Below, one piece after another: positions 1 through 9,184 of a stretch of DNA of 64,000 nt. A model generated the notes under the pieces. The model saw only the letters and a program-made list of their open reading frames with translations, ran no database searches and was not told the origin of the DNA. The position numbers and the translations under genes were made by a program. Numbering within the stretch: position 1 is the stretch's first letter; every line of letters starts with the position of its first letter. The DNA lies in assembly GCF_022879575.1 (NCBI RefSeq), contig NZ_CP084261.1, positions 310,001 to 374,000 on the forward strand, read 5' to 3'. This stretch comes from Caballeronia sp. SL2Y3. Lineage in GTDB: Bacteria; Pseudomonadota; Gammaproteobacteria; Burkholderiales; Burkholderiaceae.

Positions 1-1180
1 GCGTGACATGCAGCCGCTCGTTGTCCTTTCCGTGCGCGTCCCACTTGAAATGCTTTACCGCGTTGGTCAGATAAAGCGACTCGCGTTCGAGCTGCGCCTC
101 GCGGATAGCCTCGTCGAGCAGTTGCCCCGCCGGGCCGACGAACGGCTTGCCCGCGCGGTCTTCGTGGTCGCCCGGCTGCTCGCCGACCAGCATGACGCGC
201 GCCCCCGCCGGACCCGCGCCCGGCACGGCCTGCGTCGCGTTGCGCCAGAGCGAGCAGCGTTTGCACGCGTCGAGCGAGGGTGGCTCCTTCAGCGACGTGC
301 CGTTGAGCGGCTCCAGATCCGTATTCAGCGCGACTTCCATGTCCGCCGGCACGTTGCACGGATGGCGGTCGCGCCGCGTGTAAGGATCGGCCCGGGCGAT
401 CAGCGCGGGATCGGCGCGCTTGTTTTCCGAGTTCTTCCAGTAGCGCACCGGCATGTGCGACGCCATTTCGGCGGCATTTTCCTGCGCTGGCGTGAAGGTG
501 CTCTCGTAATACGCGAGCCACAATGCCTCGATGGCGTCGCCGCTCACGGCCTCGCCGCTCATGGCGTCCGGGCCCACGCCGAAGTCCATGGGCTTTTCCT
601 CCGGCTCGCTCGTGCGGTCCACGCGCAGCAGGGCGCCGTCCCAGAACGCCGCGCCGTGCGGCGTGGCGATCATCCACGTGGCGCTGCCCATGCGCGTGGC
701 GAAATACATGGCGGCGTGCTCCAGCAGATCGTGCACCGGCTCGCACCAGCTGATGAACTCCGGCGGCCCGAGCGACGAATCCCGGTGCCGGAAGCGCAGC
801 GTCTTGCGCATTCTGGTTTCTTCCGCCTCCACGATTTCGATCATTCGAAGGAGCCGCTGCCCGTCCTCGTCTTCCGGCGATGCCACCGCGCGGTCGCCCT
901 GCGTCCAGCGCCACAGCACCTTGTAAAGAAACGGCCAGCGGTCCGGCGCGCGGTAACACGCCGCCGTTTCCAGCATGGCGAGAAATTCGCGGGCGATCTT
1001 CACGGGCTTTGGCGCATTCGGATTCGCCGGGCCGCACGGCGAACCGACGGTGCCGAACACGGTTGCCGATGCGCTCGACTCCCGCCACAGCACGTCTTCC
1101 GGCGGCACGCCCTCCATGACGAGCGAGCGCGCAACGGTGCGCCATGCAGCGAACGACGGATCAAGAGTGACGCTTTTCAT
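1..1180 (-). CDS. UdgX-family uracil-DNA binding protein fused to an N-terminal DUF4130 domain (C-terminus off window)
   Basis: The reading frame starts at the ATG at 1180 and runs off the left edge, giving about 393 residues. The first ~270 residues resemble the DUF4130 'DNA metabolism' domain (HRDSSLGPPEF, then CEPVHDLLEHAAMYFATRM). From about residue 300 a uracil-DNA glycosylase fold follows: a cysteine-containing stretch (LDACKRCSLWRNAT), motif GEQPGDHEDRAGKPFVGPAG near residues 332-351, and NAVKHFKW near 376. This order matches the fused UdgX family. UdgX proteins bind uracil in DNA and, in studied members, link to it covalently through the His of a KRRIH loop. Here the loop reads GKDNERLHVT, keeping R-x-H (His at ~391) but with an altered approach. 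A near-consensus LexA box lies about 30 bp upstream, so SOS control is likely. The iron-sulfur cysteines expected later in the protein lie outside the window. Confidence 0.82.
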   Translation of the reverse strand, partial: MKSVTLDPSFAAWRTVARSLVMEGVPPEDVLWRESSASATVFGTVGSPCGPANPNAPKPVKIAREFLAMLETAACYRAPDRWPFLYKVLWRWTQGDRAVASPEDEDGQRLLRMIEIVEAEETRMRKTLRFRHRDSSLGPPEFISWCEPVHDLLEHAAMYFATRMGSATWMIATPHGAAFWDGALLRVDRTSEPEEKPMDFGVGPDAMSGEAVSGDAIEALWLAYYESTFTPAQENAAEMASHMPVRYWKNSENKRADPALIARADPYTRRDRHPCNVPADMEVALNTDLEPLNGTSLKEPPSLDACKRCSLWRNATQAVPGAGPAGARVMLVGEQPGDHEDRAGKPFVGPAGQLLDEAIREAQLERESLYLTNAVKHFKWDAHGKDNERLHVT

Positions 1181-1210
1181 CGGAAACCGGAACCAGAAAA
1201 AGCCGAAAAG

Positions 1211-1230
1211 TACTGTATATCCATACAGTA
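1211..1230. promoter_or_regulatory. LexA (SOS) box
   Basis: The 20-bp sequence TACTGTATATCCATACAGTA is an inverted repeat with the canonical CTGT-N8-ACAG core at 1213-1228. It differs from the textbook TACTGTATATATATACAGTA at only two central bases. It lies 31 bp upstream of the UdgX start codon, a position where LexA would block transcription. The SOS assignment is from the sequence; regulation itself is inferred. Confidence 0.9.
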
Positions 1231-1307
1231 ATTCTAGCGATGGCTCCGGCCGGTAGGCAACCTTTTTAAGGTGGTCGTGCCCTTTTGACGCTGCGGGCCG
1301 CGTGCAG

Positions 1308-1895
1308 TCAGCCCTGCTGCAGATCACCCGGCTGATCGACGTCGCGCAACACGTTCGGGTCGTCGACTTCCACCAGAAGCGGCGCCGCTGTCGCGAAAAT
1401 GGCGCGCGCTCCGGCGTCGCCGTCCAGGGCGGCGAGCGTCGCGCGATGCGTCAGCCCGAAGCCGACCGGATGCCCGCGCTGCCCGCGATACGCCGGCGCG
1501 ACGAGCGCCGCGCCCGCATCCAGCGGCCGCGCGACGGCCTCGATCGTCGCGGGCTCGATCCACGGCATGTCGCCGAGCGCGACGATCCATCCTTCGGCTT
1601 CGGAGGTCGCGCGCACCGCGGCGGCGAGCGTTGCGCCCATGCCGCGCACGGCGTCCGCGCTGAAAATCACGTCGCAGCCGGCTTCGTTGAGCACGTCCGC
1701 GAGCTTCTCGGCGCCCGGCCGCACGACCGCGATTACGTCGGAGGCGACCGAAAGCAGCCGCCGCGCGGACTGGAACACGACCGGCGTGCCGCCGGGCAGT
1801 GTCGCGAGGAGCTTGTTTTGCAGGCCGGAAGGATCGAAGCGGGTGCCGAGGCCCGCCGCCAGCAGGATGCCGGTCGCAGTCGACGAGTAGGTCAT
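1308..1895 (-). CDS. MobA-like molybdenum cofactor nucleotidyltransferase (MocA/PaoD-position accessory)
   Basis: About 195 residues. The N-terminal nucleotide-binding loop is LAAGLGTRFDPSG followed by NKLLA, and GDMPWIEPATI is the metal-binding motif of the MobA-like NTP transferase fold. Such enzymes transfer CMP or GMP to molybdopterin; MocA makes the cytosine dinucleotide cofactor used by xanthine-oxidase family enzymes. It follows paoC by about 100 bp in the same direction, so it probably prepares cofactor for that enzyme. E. coli has an XdhC-type chaperone (PaoD) in this place, not a nucleotidyltransferase. I chose the ATG at 1895; an upstream in-frame start at 1952 would add 19 residues with no family resemblance. 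The start has only a weak ribosome binding site. Confidence 0.75.
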   Translation of the reverse strand: MTYSSTATGILLAAGLGTRFDPSGLQNKLLATLPGGTPVVFQSARRLLSVASDVIAVVRPGAEKLADVLNEAGCDVIFSADAVRGMGATLAAAVRATSEAEGWIVALGDMPWIEPATIEAVARPLDAGAALVAPAYRGQRGHPVGFGLTHRATLAALDGDAGARAIFATAAPLLVEVDDPNVLRDVDQPGDLQQG

Positions 1896-1994
1896 CGCGC
1901 GGCTCGAAGGACAAGGAAAGCCGATTGTGCAGTGCGACGAGAGGCGGGGCAAGCGCGAAGAAATGCCGCGCCTGGCCCCGCCGTGATGCGCCGT

Positions 1995-4214
1995 TCAGGC
2001 GGTGCGCGGCATCACTTTGTCGAGCGTGATCGGCAGATCCCGCACGCGCACGCCCGTCGCGTGATACACCGCATTGCCGATCGCTCCCGCCACGCCCGTG
2101 ATGCCGATCTCGCCGATTCCCCGCACGCCCAGCGGATTGATGAACGGGTCCGGCTTGCCGACGAACGCGATGTCGATCTGTCCAATATCCGCGTTCACCG
2201 GCACGTGGTACTCCGCGAGATTGGCGTTGGTATAGCGGCCATAGCGCGGGTCGAGATCGCTCTTTTCCATCAGCGCCGAGCCGACGCCCCACACGATGCC
2301 GCCCATCAACTGGCTATGCGCGGTCTTTTCGTTGAGCAGATTGCCGACGTCGTACACGCCGACGATGCGCGGCACGCGGATCGTGCCCAATTCGGCATCG
2401 ACGTGCACTTCCGCGAACACCGCGCCGAACGAGTGGAACGCGTACTCCTTTTTCTCGTCGCCGGGCTTCGTCGTCGCGATGGCTTCGATCGGCCTGCCGC
2501 CGTTGCGCGCGATCACGGCCGCCGCCGGATCGCGCTTGTCCGGGTTCGAGCGGCTCACGACCCAGCCGTTGGCCACGGTCACGTCCTCGCGCGACAGTCC
2601 CGCGACGGGCGAGCCGCGGTCGGCGATCGCCATCGCGATGAGCTGATCGCGCGCCTGTCTGGAGGCCGCCTGCACCGCCGGCGACACGCTCGCGACCGAC
2701 TGCGAGCCGCCCGAGCCGGGCGCCTTCGGCAGCGACGAATCGCCGAGCGCGAAGTTGACGTAGCCGGGCGGAAAGCCGAGCGCGTCCGCCGCCACTTGCG
2801 TCATCACGGTGTACGTGCCGGTGCCGAGATCCTGCGTGCCGGCAGCGACCATCGCGGTGCCGTCGGGCAGAGTGCGCGCGATCGCGGACGATTCGCTGCG
2901 ATTGGCCGGATACGTGGCCGTCGCCATGCCCCAGCCGATGAGCGTATTGCCTTCGCGCATCGACCTCGGCGCGGCGCGGCGCTTCGACCAGCCGAACTTC
3001 TGCGCGCCTTCCTGATAGCACTCCATCAGCGCCTTGCTGGACCACGGCTTTTTGTCCTGCGGCTCCATGTTCGCGTAGTTCTTGATGCGCAACGCGAGCG
3101 GGTCCATCGCGAGCTGATACGCCATTTCGTCCATCGCCGTTTCCAGCGCGAACGAGCCGCTCATTTCGCCCGGCGCGCGCATGAAGGTCGGCGTGCCGAC
3201 ATCGAGCTTCACGAGCTTGTGCGACGTGGAGAGATTCGGCACCGCGTACGACATGCGCGTGACGATCGCCGAGCTTTCGGTCCAGTCCTCGAACGTCGAT
3301 GTGGTCGACACGACGTCGTGGCGCATGCCGGTCATCGCCCCGTCCTCGCGCGCGCTGACCGCGATGCGCTGCTCGGTGAACGGCCGGTTGCCGACCATGC
3401 CGAACATCTGCGTGCGATCGAGCACGAGCTTGACCGGCCGCCCCGTCTGCTTCGCGGCCATCGCGGCCAGGACGACATGCGACCACACGGAGCCCTTGCA
3501 GCCGAAGCCGCCGCCGACGAACGGGCAGATCACGCGCACGTCGTCCTCCGGAATGCCGAAGAACTTCGCCACCGAACTGCGCGCGCCGGAGACGCCTTGC
3601 GTCGTGTCGTGGAGCGTGAGCTTCGGGCCGTCCCAGCGCGCGAGCGTGGCGTGCGGCTCCATCGGATTGTGATGCTCGATAGGCGTCGTGTAGACCGTGT
3701 TCAGCCGCGTCGGACCCTGACGCAGGCCGGCATCCACGTCGCCGCGCTGCGTCGTGATCGCGCGGCCCATCATCTTTTGCGGCTGATACGCCGTGGGCCT
3801 CGCGCGGTCGAAATCGGCGTTCGGCGTGGCGGCGTCATAGCGAATATCGACGAAACGCGCCGCGCCCTGCGCATGTTCGAGCGTATCCGCGACGACGACC
3901 GCCACCGGCTCGTTGCTGTAGCGCACCTCGTTGTTTTGCAGCAGCGACAGGCCGCGAATGGCGGGCGGCTGCGCGTCGGGCACGCCGCTGTGCGGCAGGC
4001 GCATCGCGTTGCGGTACGTCATCACGAAGAGCACGCCGGGCATGGACTGCGCGCGGCTCGCGTCGATCGACGCGATGCGGCCTTTTGCCACCGTGCTCGT
4101 GATGAGCACCGCATGCGCGAGCTTGGCCTCGCTGTTGTCGCCGCAATAGCGCGCCTGGCCCGTCACCTTCAGCACGCCGTCCGTGCGATCCATCGGTTGA
4201 CCGATGACACTCAT
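1995..4214 (-). CDS. paoC: Aldehyde oxidoreductase molybdenum-binding subunit PaoC
   Basis: 739 residues, close to E. coli PaoC (732). It begins [19 protein letters not shown], typical of the xanthine-dehydrogenase large subunit, and carries the cofactor-contact stretches [13 protein letters not shown] and [14 protein letters not shown]. Near the C-terminus [10 protein letters not shown] contains the catalytic base Glu. As the molybdopterin cytosine dinucleotide subunit it oxidises aldehydes (aromatic ones in E. coli) to acids with water as oxygen source. AGGAGGT precedes the ATG at 4214, and the start overlaps the paoB stop by four bases (ATGA), so the two are translationally coupled. No signal peptide is visible; the complex is presumably carried out by the Tat signal on PaoA. 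The exact substrate cannot be read from the sequence. Confidence 0.88.
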   Translation of the reverse strand: MSVIGQPMDRTDGVLKVTGQARYCGDNSEAKLAHAVLITSTVAKGRIASIDASRAQSMPGVLFVMTYRNAMRLPHSGVPDAQPPAIRGLSLLQNNEVRYSNEPVAVVVADTLEHAQGAARFVDIRYDAATPNADFDRARPTAYQPQKMMGRAITTQRGDVDAGLRQGPTRLNTVYTTPIEHHNPMEPHATLARWDGPKLTLHDTTQGVSGARSSVAKFFGIPEDDVRVICPFVGGGFGCKGSVWSHVVLAAMAAKQTGRPVKLVLDRTQMFGMVGNRPFTEQRIAVSAREDGAMTGMRHDVVSTTSTFEDWTESSAIVTRMSYAVPNLSTSHKLVKLDVGTPTFMRAPGEMSGSFALETAMDEMAYQLAMDPLALRIKNYANMEPQDKKPWSSKALMECYQEGAQKFGWSKRRAAPRSMREGNTLIGWGMATATYPANRSESSAIARTLPDGTAMVAAGTQDLGTGTYTVMTQVAADALGFPPGYVNFALGDSSLPKAPGSGGSQSVASVSPAVQAASRQARDQLIAMAIADRGSPVAGLSREDVTVANGWVVSRSNPDKRDPAAAVIARNGGRPIEAIATTKPGDEKKEYAFHSFGAVFAEVHVDAELGTIRVPRIVGVYDVGNLLNEKTAHSQLMGGIVWGVGSALMEKSDLDPRYGRYTNANLAEYHVPVNADIGQIDIAFVGKPDPFINPLGVRGIGEIGITGVAGAIGNAVYHATGVRVRDLPITLDKVMPRTA

Positions 4215-5200
4215 GCGACACCTCCTGCTTGTTTTACGGCGCGCACGATCGCCCGTTGCGCGAGCGTCACCTTGAACGCGTTGTCGCGTCGCGGCTGTGC
4301 GCCCTGCACGGCGAGCGCGGCGGCGCTTTGCAGCGTGGCGGCATCGAGCGTCTTGCCGACGAGCGCCGCCTCGGTCGCGCTCGCGCGCCACGGTTTATGC
4401 GCGACGCCGCCGAGCGCGATGCGCGCGGTCCTGACCGTGTTGCCGTCCATCTGCAACGCGGCCGCCACCGAGACGAGCGCGAACGCATAGCTCGCCCGGT
4501 CGCGGATCTTCAGATACTTCGAGTGGCCGGCGAAAAGCGGCGGCGGCAGATCGACGGCGGTGATCAGCTCGCCCGGCTTGAGCGTCGTATCGAGATCGGG
4601 CCGGTCGCCCGGCAGCCGATGGAACTCCGCGAACGGAATGACGCGCTCGCCGTTCGGGCCAGTCACGCGCACGACGGCATCGAGCGCGGCGAGCGCCACG
4701 CTCATGTCCGACGGATTCGTCGCGATGCACTGATTGCTCGCGCCGAGAATCGCGTGAATGCGCGTATTGCCGTCGAGCGCGGCGCATCCGCTGCCCGGCG
4801 CGCGCTTGTTGCATTGGGGAAAGCCGGTGTCGTAGAAGTAATAGCAGCGCGTGCGCTGCATCAGATTGCCGCCGACGGTCGCCATGTTGCGCAGTTGCGC
4901 CGACGCGCCCGCGAGCAGCGCCTGCGACAGCAGCGGATACCGCTCGCGCACCCACGTGTGATTGGCGGCGTCGCTGTTGCGCACGAGCGCGCCGATGCGC
5001 AAGCCGCCGTCCGGCAACGGCGTCACGCCGCCGAGGCCGTCGATATGCGTGATATCGACGAGCCGCGCCGGGCGCGCCACGCCGTTCTTCATGAGATCGA
5101 GCAGGTTGGTGCCGCCGCCGATGAACACCGTGCCCGGCTGGCCGCCCGCCTGCACCGCCGAGCCGATGTCGGCGGCGCGCTGATAGGAGATCGCGTCCAT
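4211..5200 (-). CDS. paoB: Aldehyde oxidoreductase FAD-binding subunit PaoB
   Basis: 329 residues (E. coli PaoB 318). The FAD-binding PCMH-type domain shows [16 protein letters not shown] near residue 26 and [18 protein letters not shown] near 110. The Cys-rich segment [20 protein letters not shown] followed by CAALDG matches the insertion that holds an extra [4Fe-4S] cluster in PaoB-type subunits. It passes electrons from the iron-sulfur subunit to FAD. The gene lies between paoA (9-bp gap) and paoC (4-bp overlap), in the fixed paoABC order. Confidence 0.88.
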   Translation of the reverse strand: MDAISYQRAADIGSAVQAGGQPGTVFIGGGTNLLDLMKNGVARPARLVDITHIDGLGGVTPLPDGGLRIGALVRNSDAANHTWVRERYPLLSQALLAGASAQLRNMATVGGNLMQRTRCYYFYDTGFPQCNKRAPGSGCAALDGNTRIHAILGASNQCIATNPSDMSVALAALDAVVRVTGPNGERVIPFAEFHRLPGDRPDLDTTLKPGELITAVDLPPPLFAGHSKYLKIRDRASYAFALVSVAAALQMDGNTVRTARIALGGVAHKPWRASATEAALVGKTLDAATLQSAAALAVQGAQPRRDNAFKVTLAQRAIVRAVKQAGGVA

Positions 5201-5209
5201 GTCGTCTCC

Positions 5210-5914
5210 TTAACTGCGCGTCGAAGCGACGGTCTTCACCGCCGCGACGATGTTCGGATACGCGCCGCAGCGGCAGATGTTGCCGCTCATGCGCTCGCGG
5301 ATTTCGTCGTCCGAGAGTTGCGGCGGGCGAAAGCGCACGTCGGCGGTGGCGGCGCTCGCGTCGCCGTTGCGATATTCGTCGATGAGCGCCGTCGCCGAGC
5401 ACAACTGACCCGGCGTGCAGTAGCCGCACTGGAAGGCATCCTTTTCGATGAACGCCTGTTGCAGCGGACTCAGGCTGTCGGCGGCGGGCGCGAGGCCCTC
5501 GACGGTCGTCACGCTTTCGCCCTCGTGCATGACGGCGAGCGTGAGACACGAATCGATCCGCCTGCCGCCGACGATGACCGTGCACGCGCCGCACTGTCCG
5601 CGGTCGCAGCCTTTCTTCGTGCCGGTGAGTCCCGCGTATTCACGCAACGCGTCGAGCAGCGTGGTGCGCGCTTCGACCTGCAATTCGTACGGATGGCCGT
5701 TGATGGTCAGCTTGACCGGCATGACCGGCGCGGCGGATGGCGGCATCGGCGTGGATGCCTGCGCGTCCGCTTGCTGCGCGCCGGCTTGCTGCGCGTGCGC
5801 AAGCGGCGTCGCGGTCACGGCCGCTGCCGCCGCGGCCGATTGAAGAAAGCGCCTGCGCGACGGCTTTTGCGCCGCGTCGTCGACGGAAGGTGAAGCTCTA
5901 TTGACTGGAGACAT
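5210..5914 (-). CDS. paoA: Aldehyde oxidoreductase [2Fe-2S] subunit PaoA, Tat-exported
   Basis: 234 residues. The N-terminus has a twin-arginine signal (SRRRFLQSAAAAAAV, then ATPLAHA) after about 20 residues, as in E. coli PaoA. The plant-type ferredoxin domain has CDRGQCGACTVIVGG, and the second [2Fe-2S] domain has CGYCTPGQLCSA and GNICRCGAYPNI; all eight ligand cysteines are present. It is the electron-transfer small subunit of the periplasmic complex and carries the export signal for all three subunits. The start is the ATG at 5914, the one that places the Tat signal at the N-terminus; GAGGAG lies a little far upstream. An Ala/Gln-rich linker follows the signal peptide. First gene of the operon. 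Confidence 0.88.
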   Translation of the reverse strand: MSPVNRASPSVDDAAQKPSRRRFLQSAAAAAAVTATPLAHAQQAGAQQADAQASTPMPPSAAPVMPVKLTINGHPYELQVEARTTLLDALREYAGLTGTKKGCDRGQCGACTVIVGGRRIDSCLTLAVMHEGESVTTVEGLAPAADSLSPLQQAFIEKDAFQCGYCTPGQLCSATALIDEYRNGDASAATADVRFRPPQLSDDEIRERMSGNICRCGAYPNIVAAVKTVASTRS

Positions 5915-6317
5915 GGCGAAAGAAGGCTCCTCGCTCGTTCGGAAGGGCGTCGTCCGGCTCGGGTCTTCGTGGGCTGATCGCTCGCGGCCGACGCGACTTT
6001 CGGCCGATGAGCGCCGGTGCCCGGGTCCGCGCGGCGCAAGGTGTCTGCGAGCCGAAGCGCAGCCGACTGTAAGGCGACCGAACGTTCGGCAATTCGCGAC
6101 CGCATGTCCATGCAAGTCGGGTGCCACGGCCTATCGCGCGGGCGTTCTGTCGTGGATCGGTCGAGCGCTGCGCGTAAATCCTGCATCCGCGAGTAAATCC
6201 GCGTTCGCCTCGCGCTTGCCATCGTTTCGGTATTTGTCAGGAACGAGGCCGCACTTTGTGACGGTTTCTCGGCCGCGCAGGTCGCACAATCGCGTGAAGT
6301 CCGCTCCGAATCCGTCC
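5915..6317. other. Divergent intergenic region, paoA / TPR gene
   Basis: 403 bp between two divergent genes. It should hold the pao promoter on the minus strand and a rightward promoter for the TPR gene. The one clear element is the 12-bp palindrome at 6078-6089. GTAAATCC occurs twice near 6174 and 6193. Open frames across it are low-complexity shadows with no resemblance to proteins. Confidence 0.5.
6078..6089. promoter_or_regulatory. Candidate TetR-type operator palindrome
   Basis: CCGAACGTTCGG is a perfect 12-bp palindrome about 165 bp upstream of paoA in the divergent region. Palindromes of this form are typical binding sites of TetR-family repressors. No regulator gene adjoins it, so the controlling protein would be encoded elsewhere. 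Function is inferred. Confidence 0.4.
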
Positions 6318-7782
6318 ATGACAGCCGACGCCGATCGCTATCACGCCGCCTTTTCCCACTATTCGAACGCACGCTTCGACGACGCCCTCGCGCTGCTCGC
6401 GCCGATGCTCGCGCGGCATCCCGCGACGAGCGAAGTGCTGAACCTTGCGGCGCTGTGCGCGTTCCGTGCCGATCGTCACGAACTCGCCGATGCTTATTGG
6501 CAACGCGCGATGGGTGAGCATCCGAACGACGCGGGGTCGTACAGCAACTTCGCGAGCGCGCTGACGGCGCGCGGCCGCCTGAGCGATGCGCGGATGCTCT
6601 ATCGCCGGGCGGTCGAACTGCGGCCGGACTTCGTCGAGGCGCATTACAACCTCGCGAACGTGTTGCAGAAGCTCGGCCAAATGGACGAAGCCGAAGCGTC
6701 GTTTCGGCAGGCGCTGCGCCTGAAACCGGATTTCGCGGAAGCGCACTTGAACCTCGCGGCGCTGCTCGCGCAAGCGCGCCGCCTGCCCGAAGCCGAGGCC
6801 GCGTACCGGCAGGCGCTGGCCGCGCGGCCCGGCTACGCGGAAGCGCACAACAACCTCGGCAATCTGCTGAAAGACGCCGGCCGACGCGCGCCTCTCGCAG
6901 CGTTCGGTTCTTCCGCCGCAGGTGTCGTATCCGCAATGGCGCGGCGAACCGCTCGCGGGCAAGTCGCTGCTCGTGGTCACGGAGCAGGGCTTCGGCGACA
7001 GCATCCAGTTCATTCGCTATCTGCCGATGCTGAAGGCGCAAGGCGCGGCAAAGCTGACGGTCGTGTGCCCGCCGGCGCTCGCCGCACTGCTCGAATCCGC
7101 CAATGGCGTCGCTCGATGCGTCACGCCCGATGCGCTCGCCGCGCTGCAACCGCACGACTACTGGTGCTTTCTGCCCGCGCGCGCGGGCACGACGCTGGAC
7201 ACGATTCCCCGCGCGACGCCGTATCTGCACGCGAGCGCATCGCGCATCGAGTATTGGATGCGCCGCTTGCCGGATACGCCGAAGGTGGGCATCGCATGGT
7301 CGGGCGAGCCGCGCCCGTGGATGCCGGACTCGTTCGGCGCGTTCAGCCGCCGCTGGCTCGATGCGTCTCTGTGCGAGCTGCTTTTCGCGACGCCTGGCGT
7401 GACGTTCGTAAGCCTGCAAAAAGGCCCGACCGCACGCGCCCAGCTTGCCGCGCTGCCCGCCCGGCTGCGCCCGCTCGATCCGATGAACGACGTCGCCGAT
7501 TTCGCCGATACCGCCGCGACCATCGCGTCACTGGACCTCGTGATTTCCGTCGATACGGCGGTCGCGCATCTGGCCGGCGCGCTCGGCAAACCGGTGTGGA
7601 TACTGCTGTGCGCGAACGCCTGCTGGCGCTGGCTGGAGGACCGCGACGACTCGCCGTGGTACCCAACCGCGCGGCTTTTCCGCCAGCGCGCGCCGGGTCA
7701 GTGGATCGAGGTGATCGAGCGCGTCGTCGATGCGCTGACCGACTGGCGTCGCCCGAAAGACGTCACGCCTCGCTCTCCATGA
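6318..7782 (+). pseudogene. TPR protein with glycosyltransferase-like C-terminal domain, broken by internal deletion and frameshift
   Basis: The first part (ATG 6318 to about 6886) encodes about five TPR units ending HNNLGNLLKDAGR, for example YRRAVELRPDFVEAHYNLAN. The C-terminal part lies in the next frame (about 6886-7782): DARLSQRSVLPPQ, YPQWRGEPLAGKSLLVVTEQ, GFGDSIQFIRYLPML, down to DLVISVDTAVAHLAGALGKP, the ADP-heptose:LPS heptosyltransferase (GT9)-like domain usual in Burkholderiaceae TPR proteins. Members of this family normally continue with another TPR and a W-x-x-Y-E-A-R linker at the junction; roughly 45 codons are absent and the frame shifts at 6880-6890. There is no ribosome binding site before the GTG at 6922, so independent translation of the second part is doubtful. 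It overlaps the convergent downstream gene by 20 bp. An assembly error at a TPR repeat is the alternative. Confidence 0.72.
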
Positions 7783-9073
7783 TCCGGTCGATCCAGCGCG
7801 CGTTCTCGCCCGCCGATCCGATGCCCGCGTGCTTGGCCATCGGCACGAAGAAATGCGTCGCGATCGGCAGCTTCGACGTTTCGAGCCAGTTCGTCAGATG
7901 CGCTTCCAGCCGCCGCCCGGGCGCTCGCAGTTCTTCGCGCAGAACCGGCGGCAGTTTCTCGAAGTGACGCATGTCCGTCTGATACGGCTCCGGCGCGACG
8001 CACAGCGCGTTGGGACGGCCTTCGACATCGGCGGGAAGGCGCTCCAGCGCCTGATGCAGAAGCGCCACGCCGAGCCCTTCGCCGCGCCACGGTTTGCGCA
8101 CTTCCCACTTGCTGATGTAGATCACGCGGTGCGTGCTGTAGATTTCGCACAGCCGCTCGTGCCCGAGCGCCTCGGTCGATGCGAGCGCAAGCGAGAGCAT
8201 TTCGCCCGAATAGGTGTCGAGCGTGTAGACGAGATCGGCGCTCTTCGTGAGCGGCGGCACCTTGACGAGCTTCAGTTCGACCGCCGCCGCGACGATATCG
8301 CTGCCTGCTTCGTGAAAGACGGCGAACGCGGTGCCGAGCCGCTCGTCGTCCACTTGCGGATACTCGTGGCGATACGTCATCGTGAAAAGCAGCGGGCCCA
8401 TTTTCTCGCGATACGCGAGCGGCCGGTCCACGTCGTAGTCGTCCGTGCCTTGCAGGCCGTACGGGTCGTAGTCGCGCTTTTCGCGGCGCTCGCCGCTTTC
8501 CACCGACGACGCCAGCGCGGCAAGCGGCCGGCGCGATTCCGGCACGAGATCTTCCGGCAGCCCTTCCCACGACAGACGCAGGAACTCGCGTCCGCCACGG
8601 TAATGTGCCTCGAACAGCGACGCGACCGGCTGGCTCGCGACCGGATCGAGGATGCGCTGGGCGCATTCGAGCGCGCGGTCGAGCAGTTGATCGGCTTCGG
8701 CGGGATCGGGCGCGAGCGGCGGTTCGTCGGCTCGCGGCGCGGCGGGCAACCCTTGCGCGACGCGCGCCTTGTGCGCCAGTTCGAGCCACTCGTCGGCGGC
8801 GCGTTCGGCGATGAAGCCCGCCGCGATCCGATAGCCCGTCAGCACGACTGACTGGCCGGTATCGCCGAGCGGGAACATGTACTCGTCCGACATCGCTTCG
8901 TCCACCGTGACCGAGACGAACGTCTCGCGCGGCAGCGGCGCGTTGGCCGCCGAGTCGAAACGGGCGTGGGACAGGACATGCGCGGCGAGGTCGGACGCGG
9001 CGGGACCGAATTCCGAACCCGGGCCGGGAAGCAGCTTCAGAAGAGGTAAGTCGATGGTGCCCGATGTGCTCAT
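7763..9073 (-). CDS. Uncharacterised protein with a GNAT-like C-terminal segment
   Basis: 436 residues, no signal peptide or membrane segment. I do not recognise the whole protein. The only familiar stretch is KWEVRKPWRGEGLGVALLHQ (about residue 320), which resembles motif A (R/Q-x-x-G-x-G/A) of GNAT acetyltransferases and is preceded by beta-strand-like EIYSTHRVIYIS. The N-terminal half is acidic and proline-rich around residues 105-130. GGAGA precedes the ATG at 9073. It is convergent with the broken TPR gene (20-bp overlap) and divergent from the GFA gene. Acyl transfer is a weak inference. Confidence 0.55.
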   Translation of the reverse strand: MSTSGTIDLPLLKLLPGPGSEFGPAASDLAAHVLSHARFDSAANAPLPRETFVSVTVDEAMSDEYMFPLGDTGQSVVLTGYRIAAGFIAERAADEWLELAHKARVAQGLPAAPRADEPPLAPDPAEADQLLDRALECAQRILDPVASQPVASLFEAHYRGGREFLRLSWEGLPEDLVPESRRPLAALASSVESGERREKRDYDPYGLQGTDDYDVDRPLAYREKMGPLLFTMTYRHEYPQVDDERLGTAFAVFHEAGSDIVAAAVELKLVKVPPLTKSADLVYTLDTYSGEMLSLALASTEALGHERLCEIYSTHRVIYISKWEVRKPWRGEGLGVALLHQALERLPADVEGRPNALCVAPEPYQTDMRHFEKLPPVLREELRAPGRRLEAHLTNWLETSKLPIATHFFVPMAKHAGIGSAGENARWIDRIMESEA

Positions 9074-9184
9074 GAGTGCCGTCTCCGATCGTGAACGGCT
9101 ATCGTAACAAACCGTGCCACTTCAGGAGAGCGGGCGCAGGACGTGCTTCTCGCTCGACAGTTCGACTCGGTGGTGGAGAGCGTC

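Noticed and set aside
1302..4490. 1062-residue plus-strand open frame
   Set aside because: It is antisense to the pao genes, extremely Arg/His/Ala-rich, and resembles no protein; it is a shadow of G+C-rich codon bias on the other strand.
5901..7967. 688-residue continuous frame through the TPR gene
   Set aside because: Only residues from 6318 to about 6886 are TPR-like. The upstream part is promoter DNA and the part after 6886 is out of frame with the real glycosyltransferase domain, so the long frame is not one genuine protein.
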